DNA from: Rhodobacteraceae bacterium HLUCCA12
GTDB lineage: Bacteria > Pseudomonadota > Alphaproteobacteria > Rhodobacterales > Rhodobacteraceae
Length of the DNA stretch: 35,914 nt
Reading direction: 5' to 3'
Assembly: GCA_001314715.1 (NCBI GenBank)
Contig: LJSV01000024.1
Location: 1 to 35,914, forward strand
Under the pieces are notes generated by a model. That model was not told the origin of the DNA. It was given only the letters and a program-made list of their open reading frames with translations, and ran no database searches. The position numbers were made by a program, and so were the translations under genes. Shown here one piece after another: positions 32,616-35,914 of the stretch (position 1 is the stretch's first letter; each line of letters opens with the position of its first letter).

Positions 32616-33671
32616 ATGCGATTGCCGGCGGGCCGGCTGACACGACCGGCGCTGATCTATGCAGGGGCGGTGGGATGCGGCTGGATCGGCAGCCTGATCA
32701 ACCTGCCGCTGCCGTGGATGATCGGCGCATTGGTCTTTTCGACCGTGCTCAGCCTTTCGGGCGTCGCGGTCCGGGTTCCGGCCGTGACCCGACCGGTGGG
32801 TCAGATCGTGATTGCGGGGTCGGTCGGAATGGCCTTTACCCCGGCGGCGCTGGAAAGCCTTGCGCAAATGGTCGGGCCGATGGTTCTGGCCGCGCTTGCC
32901 ACGCTGGCGGCCGGGTTCGTCGTGGCATGGGCACTGACACGGATGGCCGCCGTCGACGCGATCACCGCAAGCCTTGCCTCGATCCCGATGGGTCCGGTCG
33001 AATCGGCCAATCTGGCACGGCGCTACGGGGTCGCGCCGGGGCCCGTGATCTTCACGCAGACGCTGCGTATCATGACGCTGGTCCTCTTGATCCCGCCGGC
33101 GGTGCTGGCCTTCAACGGCGGGATACACGGCGCCGACAGCGCGCTGCGCGCCATGCACTGGACCGCGCCGGGCGCAGCGCTGCTGCTTGTCCTGGCGGTG
33201 GCGGGCGCCTTCCTGACCAAGGCCGTGCGGTTGTCCAACCCGTTTTTCCTGGGGCCGCTGGCGGCCTCGGCGGCGGCCTCGGCGGCCGGTCTGCCGGTGA
33301 CGGCCGTGCCCTACTGGATGCTGGCGGGGGCGCAGGTGTTGTTGGGGGTCTGGCTGGGTGCGGCGATGGATCGCGACCTCTTTCGCCGCGCCGGCGGGTT
33401 CGTGGCCGCGGCGGTGGCCTCGACCCTTCTGATGATCGTCTTGTGCGTGGCCATGGCCCTCGCAATGGCGGCGGCGACCGGATCAGCCTGGAGCACGATG
33501 GTCCTGGCCTTCGCGCCGGGCAGCGTGACCGAGATGGCCCTGACCGCCAAGATGCTGCAAGCCGACATCGCGCTGGTGACGGCGTTTCACCTGGTTCGGA
33601 TCTTCATCATCCTGCCGACGGCGCCGCTGTTCACGCGCTGGGTTGCCTGGCTGGTGCGCCCGCAAAGCTGA
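32616..33671 (+). CDS. AbrB family membrane protein
   Basis: This 351-residue protein has about ten hydrophobic segments in two similar halves, each with a family turn: LPWMIGALVFSTVLSLSG in the first and NPFFLGPLAASAAASAAG in the second. This is the duplicated gneg_AbrB_dup pattern (TIGR03082). Despite the name (from AbrB of E. coli), these are membrane proteins and not DNA-binding. Function is unknown, probably transport. It follows the SDR gene after 114 bases. Its last 85 bases overlap the convergent lipoprotein gene. Confidence 0.85.
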   Translation: MRLPAGRLTRPALIYAGAVGCGWIGSLINLPLPWMIGALVFSTVLSLSGVAVRVPAVTRPVGQIVIAGSVGMAFTPAALESLAQMVGPMVLAALATLAAGFVVAWALTRMAAVDAITASLASIPMGPVESANLARRYGVAPGPVIFTQTLRIMTLVLLIPPAVLAFNGGIHGADSALRAMHWTAPGAALLLVLAVAGAFLTKAVRLSNPFFLGPLAASAAASAAGLPVTAVPYWMLAGAQVLLGVWLGAAMDRDLFRRAGGFVAAAVASTLLMIVLCVAMALAMAAATGSAWSTMVLAFAPGSVTEMALTAKMLQADIALVTAFHLVRIFIILPTAPLFTRWVAWLVRPQS

Positions 33672-33793
33672 CCGCGCCCGGCAAGGGCGCGGCGGCGGGC
33701 CATCTCCTCGGGGTCGTTGAGAACGCTGTTCGCACAGCCGCTGGCGAACAGCGCGGCACCGACGACGATGGTCGCGATCCGTTTCCCTGACAT
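33587..33793 (-). CDS. Small predicted lipoprotein
   Basis: This 68-codon gene has an excellent ribosome-binding site (GGAGGGAG) a few bases before the ATG. Its N-terminus is a lipoprotein signal, MSGKRIATIVVGAALFASGC, with lipobox ASGC and the modified cysteine at residue 20. NDPEEMARRRALAG follows. The chain then runs on antisense to the last 85 bases of the AbrB gene, where composition is less convincing (many R, S and Q). The signal and Shine-Dalgarno sequence argue that it is real. No family is recognised; small lipoproteins of this size are common in Rhodobacteraceae. The true stop might have shifted by a frameshift. Confidence 0.5.
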   Translation of the reverse strand: MSGKRIATIVVGAALFASGCANSVLNDPEEMARRRALAGRGQLCGRTSQATQRVNSGAVGRMMKIRTR

Positions 33794-33832
33794 GGCTCCC
33801 TCCGACTGGACTGAGGCCATCTTGCCGAAAGG

Positions 33833-33880
33833 CTGGCCTGCCTGCGCGCCCCTGTTCAGGCGCGCGCGCAGGCTGGCCAG
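33833..33880 (-). terminator. Long imperfect inverted repeat downstream of tRNA-Thr
   Basis: The 17-base arms 33833-33849 (CTGGCCTGCCTGCGCGC) and 33864-33880 (GCGCGCAGGCTGGCCAG) pair with one mismatch around a 14-base loop that contains CCTG/CAGG. It lies 73 bases downstream of the tRNA-Thr 3' end on the minus strand and upstream of the lipoprotein gene. No T tract follows, so its role as a terminator is tentative. Confidence 0.4.
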
Positions 33881-33953
33881 ACCGCGGCGCGGACGCTGCC
33901 GGACACCGGCCCCCCGACACGGATCTGGGCAATCGCGACTTGCAGGGGGGCGG

Positions 33954-34029
33954 TGGTGCCGGTTGAGGGGCTCGAACCCCCGACCTTCGGTTTACAAAAC
34001 CGCTGCTCTACCAGCTGAGCTAAACCGGC
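33954..34029 (-). tRNA. tRNA-Thr (anticodon TGT)
   Basis: A full cloverleaf of 76 bases is read on the minus strand. The acceptor stem is GCCGGTT/AACCGGC, the D stem GCTC/GAGC, the anticodon loop TTTGTAA with TGT at positions 34-36, and the T arm carries TTCGAGC. A73 is followed by an encoded CCA (33956-33954). The first pair of the anticodon stem is a G-A mismatch (27-43) and one T-stem pair is G-T. TGT reads ACA and, by wobble, other Thr codons. Confidence 0.95.
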
Positions 34030-34037
34030 GCGCGCCC

Positions 34038-34066
34038 CTGATAGCGGGTTTGCCGGGGCGGCTCAA
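34038..34066 (-). promoter_or_regulatory. Promoter of tRNA-Thr
   Basis: TTGAGC (34066-34061) and TATCAG (34043-34038) are 17 bases apart on the minus strand, placing the start of transcription a few bases before the tRNA 5' end at 34029. The GC-rich GGGGCGCGC between the -10 box and the tRNA resembles the discriminator of stringently controlled stable-RNA promoters. Confidence 0.6.
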
Positions 34067-34185
34067 GCGCGAAGCGCGCCGGGCGCGCGGCCTTGCGCCG
34101 GGGCGGCAAATCGGTCAGACTCGGTCCATCCTGCCAAGACAGGACAGGACGGTTCCCGAACCGGTGCAAGGAAGCTTTCCGACCC

Positions 34186-35061
34186 ATGGACATCGCCATT
34201 CACCTCGGGGCCCATCTGACCGATGAAGACCGGCTGATCCGCTGCCTGATGCGCAATCGCGCCGTGCTGGGTCGCCACGGGATCAGCGTTCCCGGCACCA
34301 GCCGCTACCGCACCATGCTGCGCCGCACGGCCCATGAGATGCGCGACACCGCGACCGATGCCGAGACCCAGGAGGCGTTGCTGGACAGCCTGATCACGGA
34401 AGACACGGTCGACCGGGTCGTGTTCTCCTCCGACTGCTTTCTGAGCAATCATCGCTGGGCGATCGGCAAGGGCAGGATCTATCCCGATGCCGGCACCAAG
34501 GTGGCGAACATGCGCCGCCTGTTCCCGGCCGCCGAGGTCGAATTCTTCATCGCCATCCGCAATCCCGCGACGTTTCTGCCGGCACTGGTCGAACACGTCG
34601 GCCCCGGCGGGGTCGAGCAGGTTCTGGGGGTCAACGACCCGTTGTCGCTGCGCTGGTCAGAGACGCTGTCGCGCCTCCATGAGGCCGCGCCCGATTGCCC
34701 GCTGACCGTCTGGTGCGACGAGGACACGCCGCTTCTGTGGCCCGAAATCCTGCGTACGGTGGCGGGGCATCCCGACGATCTGGTGCTCAAGGGGGTGTTC
34801 GACTGGTATCGCGACTTCGTCACCGACGAGGGGGTGCGGCTGATGGAAGCCTGGCTGGCCGAACGCCCGCCGATGACCGACCTGCAACGGCGCAAGGTGC
34901 TCAGCGCGTTTCTGGACAAGTTCGCCCGACCCGACCAGGTCGAGGTCGAGGCTGCGCTGCCCGGCTGGCAGGACGATCACGCCGATATCCTCAGCGAGCT
35001 TTACGCCCAGGATGTCGATCTGATCGCGCAGATGCCGGGGGTGCGCTTTCTCGAACCGTGA
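34186..35061 (+). CDS. Hypothetical protein with sulfotransferase-like N-terminus
   Basis: This 291-residue soluble protein begins MDIAIHLGAHLTDEDRLIR. The IHLGAHxTDxDxL segment looks like a degenerate form of the phosphosulfate-binding loop (IHIGxxKTGTT) of Rhodobacteraceae sulfotransferase-like proteins, but the glycine/threonine core is altered, so catalysis is doubtful. Later segments (VVFSSDCFLSNHRWAIGKG, then EFFIAIRNPATFLPALVE) resemble the R-N-P element of sulfotransferases. I do not recognise a characterised family. The start at 34186 is chosen because the upstream extension is rich in R and G and overlaps the tRNA promoter side. Confidence 0.7.
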   Translation: MDIAIHLGAHLTDEDRLIRCLMRNRAVLGRHGISVPGTSRYRTMLRRTAHEMRDTATDAETQEALLDSLITEDTVDRVVFSSDCFLSNHRWAIGKGRIYPDAGTKVANMRRLFPAAEVEFFIAIRNPATFLPALVEHVGPGGVEQVLGVNDPLSLRWSETLSRLHEAAPDCPLTVWCDEDTPLLWPEILRTVAGHPDDLVLKGVFDWYRDFVTDEGVRLMEAWLAERPPMTDLQRRKVLSAFLDKFARPDQVEVEAALPGWQDDHADILSELYAQDVDLIAQMPGVRFLEP

Positions 35062-35095
35062 TGGCGCGGAAACGGCCCCCCGCGACCGGGCGCGA

Positions 35096-35350
35096 TCACG
35101 CCATTCCCAGCGCGGCCTTGTAGACCTCCAGAACCGCTTCTTCCTCGGCAAGATCGTCGGGCTCACGCTTGCGGATGGCGACGATCTTGCGCAGCGCGCG
35201 GGTGTCGTAGCCGCGGCCCTTCGCCTCGGCCATGATTTCCTTTTGCTGGTCGGCGATGTCCTTCTTTTCCGCTTCAAGCTGTTCATAACGCTCGATGAAC
35301 TGGCGCAGTTCGTCGGCGGTGACGGAATAGGTGGCGTCGGGGCTGCTCAT
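35096..35350 (-). CDS. gapR: DUF2312 nucleoid-associated protein GapR
   Basis: This 84-residue protein matches the DUF2312/UPF0335 family. It is mostly alpha-helical with a long coiled coil (VTADELRQFIERYEQLEAEK), then KDIADQQKEIMAEAKGRGYD and TRALRKIVAIRKREPDDLAE. The Caulobacter member, GapR, is an essential or near-essential protein that encircles overtwisted, AT-rich DNA ahead of replication and transcription and stimulates topoisomerases. Length and key basic residues agree. The gene is single and convergent with the upstream plus-strand gene, with 34 bases between the stops. Confidence 0.93.
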   Translation of the reverse strand: MSSPDATYSVTADELRQFIERYEQLEAEKKDIADQQKEIMAEAKGRGYDTRALRKIVAIRKREPDDLAEEEAVLEVYKAALGMA

Positions 35351-35501
35351 CGTGATCTCGCTGGACTTGGGGTTGCCGGCCCGTCCTAGCGGCTCGTCCG
35401 CGCACAGGCAAGGGCGGCCGTGCCGGGGATTGCGCAGTGCCGGCGCATGCGGCTATACCACGCCCAGACGCCGCCCTTCATCTTGCCGAAAATACGCGCG
35501 G

Positions 35502-35540
35502 GGGTGAATGGCCGCAGGCCAGAGGGGGCGGCAGCCCCCT
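35502..35540 (+). repeat. REP-like double-hairpin repeat, copy A
   Basis: GGGTGAAT (35502-35509) is followed by the small hairpin GGCC-GCA-GGCC (35510-35520), then AG and the larger hairpin AGGGGGC-GGCA-GCCCCCT (35523-35540). A second copy in inverted orientation ends exactly at the window end (35875-35914). The two flank the small membrane-protein gene. Confidence 0.7.
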
Positions 35541-35600
35541 GCACACGTCCCAAAGGGGCTGGGCGAGGGGCGGCGCGGGCAAACGGGCAGGGGGCTGGAC

Positions 35601-35825
35601 TTGGGCGTTTTCGACATCGTCATCTGGGCCGGGGCCGGCGTGACCCTGGCCGGGGTCGCCGGCCTGGTGGCCTGCATCGTCTATGTGCTGCGCCAGCGCC
35701 GCGCCGGTCTGGACGAGGCGACCTTGCGCTCCCGCCTGCAGCGCGGGGTGGTCTGGAACATGGCCGCGCTTTTCATCTCGGTCATCGGGCTGATGCTGGT
35801 CGTCGTGGGCATCGCGCTGACGTGA
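35601..35825 (+). CDS. Small two-TM membrane protein
   Basis: This 74-residue protein has two hydrophobic segments, residues about 5-27 (IVIWAGAGVTLAGVAGLVAC) and 50-73 (MAALFISVIGLMLVVVGIAL), joined by a basic/polar loop (RQRRAGLDEATLRSRLQRG). The open frame extends upstream to 35508, but that part overlaps the REP-like repeat and lacks protein-like composition. I take TTG at 35601 as the start: GGGGG lies just before it and GVFDIVIWAG fits the start of related small rhodobacterial proteins. No function is known. Confidence 0.6.
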   Translation: MGVFDIVIWAGAGVTLAGVAGLVACIVYVLRQRRAGLDEATLRSRLQRGVVWNMAALFISVIGLMLVVVGIALT

Positions 35826-35874
35826 CCTGATTGTCTGCTTTGCAGGTTCCGTTTGTGCCGCTTCGCGGCGGGTG

Positions 35875-35914
35875 AGGGGGCGCTGCCCCCTCTTCGGCTG
35901 CGCCGAATTCACCC
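35875..35914 (-). repeat. REP-like double-hairpin repeat, copy B (inverted)
   Basis: Read on the minus strand, this is GGGTGAAT (35914-35907), the hairpin TCGGC-GCA-GCCGA (35906-35894), then AG and AGGGGGC-AGC-GCCCCCT (35891-35875). It has the same layout as copy A, but the small hairpin has a different stem sequence with pairing and the GCA loop kept. The repeat runs to the window edge and may continue. Confidence 0.7.

Overview
The window is GC-rich chromosomal DNA of an alphaproteobacterium, most likely a member of the Rhodobacteraceae. The evidence is the infA-maf-RNase E/G-yacG cluster with UPF0262 and a CX5R phosphatase upstream, together with DUF1489, DUF2312 (GapR), a TIGR01459-type HAD protein, a DctPQM TRAP transporter, a class II (B12) ribonucleotide reductase and a family II pyrophosphatase. 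Genes are densely packed and many neighbours share 4-base ATGA overlaps. I see no phage, insertion sequence, CRISPR array or plasmid functions.

Layout. 1-234 is the start of an RTX/Hint-like gene cut by the window edge. 378-5263 (minus) is a nine-gene run: UPF0262, CX5R phosphatase, NTF2-like protein, GNAT acetyltransferase, carbon-nitrogen hydrolase, infA, maf, short RNase E/G, yacG. 5421-7153 (plus) has a promoter, an internally deleted aminotransferase remnant and an overlapping glutamine-synthetase-family gene. 7160-8307 (minus) is a phosphoribosyltransferase/host-attachment-protein pair. 8368-10545 (minus) holds two tandem GAPDH genes with different predicted cofactor preference and matching LacI-type operator-like sites. 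10861-16617 is a housekeeping block: DUF1294, threonine aldolase, YcgN, RibF, MaoC, HAD, Mn-pyrophosphatase, DUF1489. 16777-20406 (plus) is nrdJ and an MFS transporter. 20425-23939 (minus) is a DUF2723 membrane protein and an AsmA-like protein.

24229-32501 is the main accessory region. One arm (minus) is IclR regulator-thiolase-acyl-CoA ligase-double PPC-domain protein, every junction an ATGA overlap. The divergent arm (plus) is a TRAP transporter DctP-DctQ-DctM plus an SDR dehydrogenase. Together they look like an uptake and CoA-dependent degradation pathway for an unidentified carboxylate. The shared intergenic region carries inverted repeats, and a strong hairpin separates dctP from dctQM.

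The right end holds an AbrB-type membrane protein, a small convergent lipoprotein gene, a tRNA-Thr(TGT), a sulfotransferase-like protein, gapR, and a two-TM small protein bracketed by two inverted copies of a double-hairpin REP-like repeat.

Most of the window is ordinary core genome. The best leads are the IclR/TRAP/PPC catabolic cluster, the gap pair with shared operators, the in-frame aminotransferase deletion feeding a glutamine synthetase gene, and the covarying REP-like pair.
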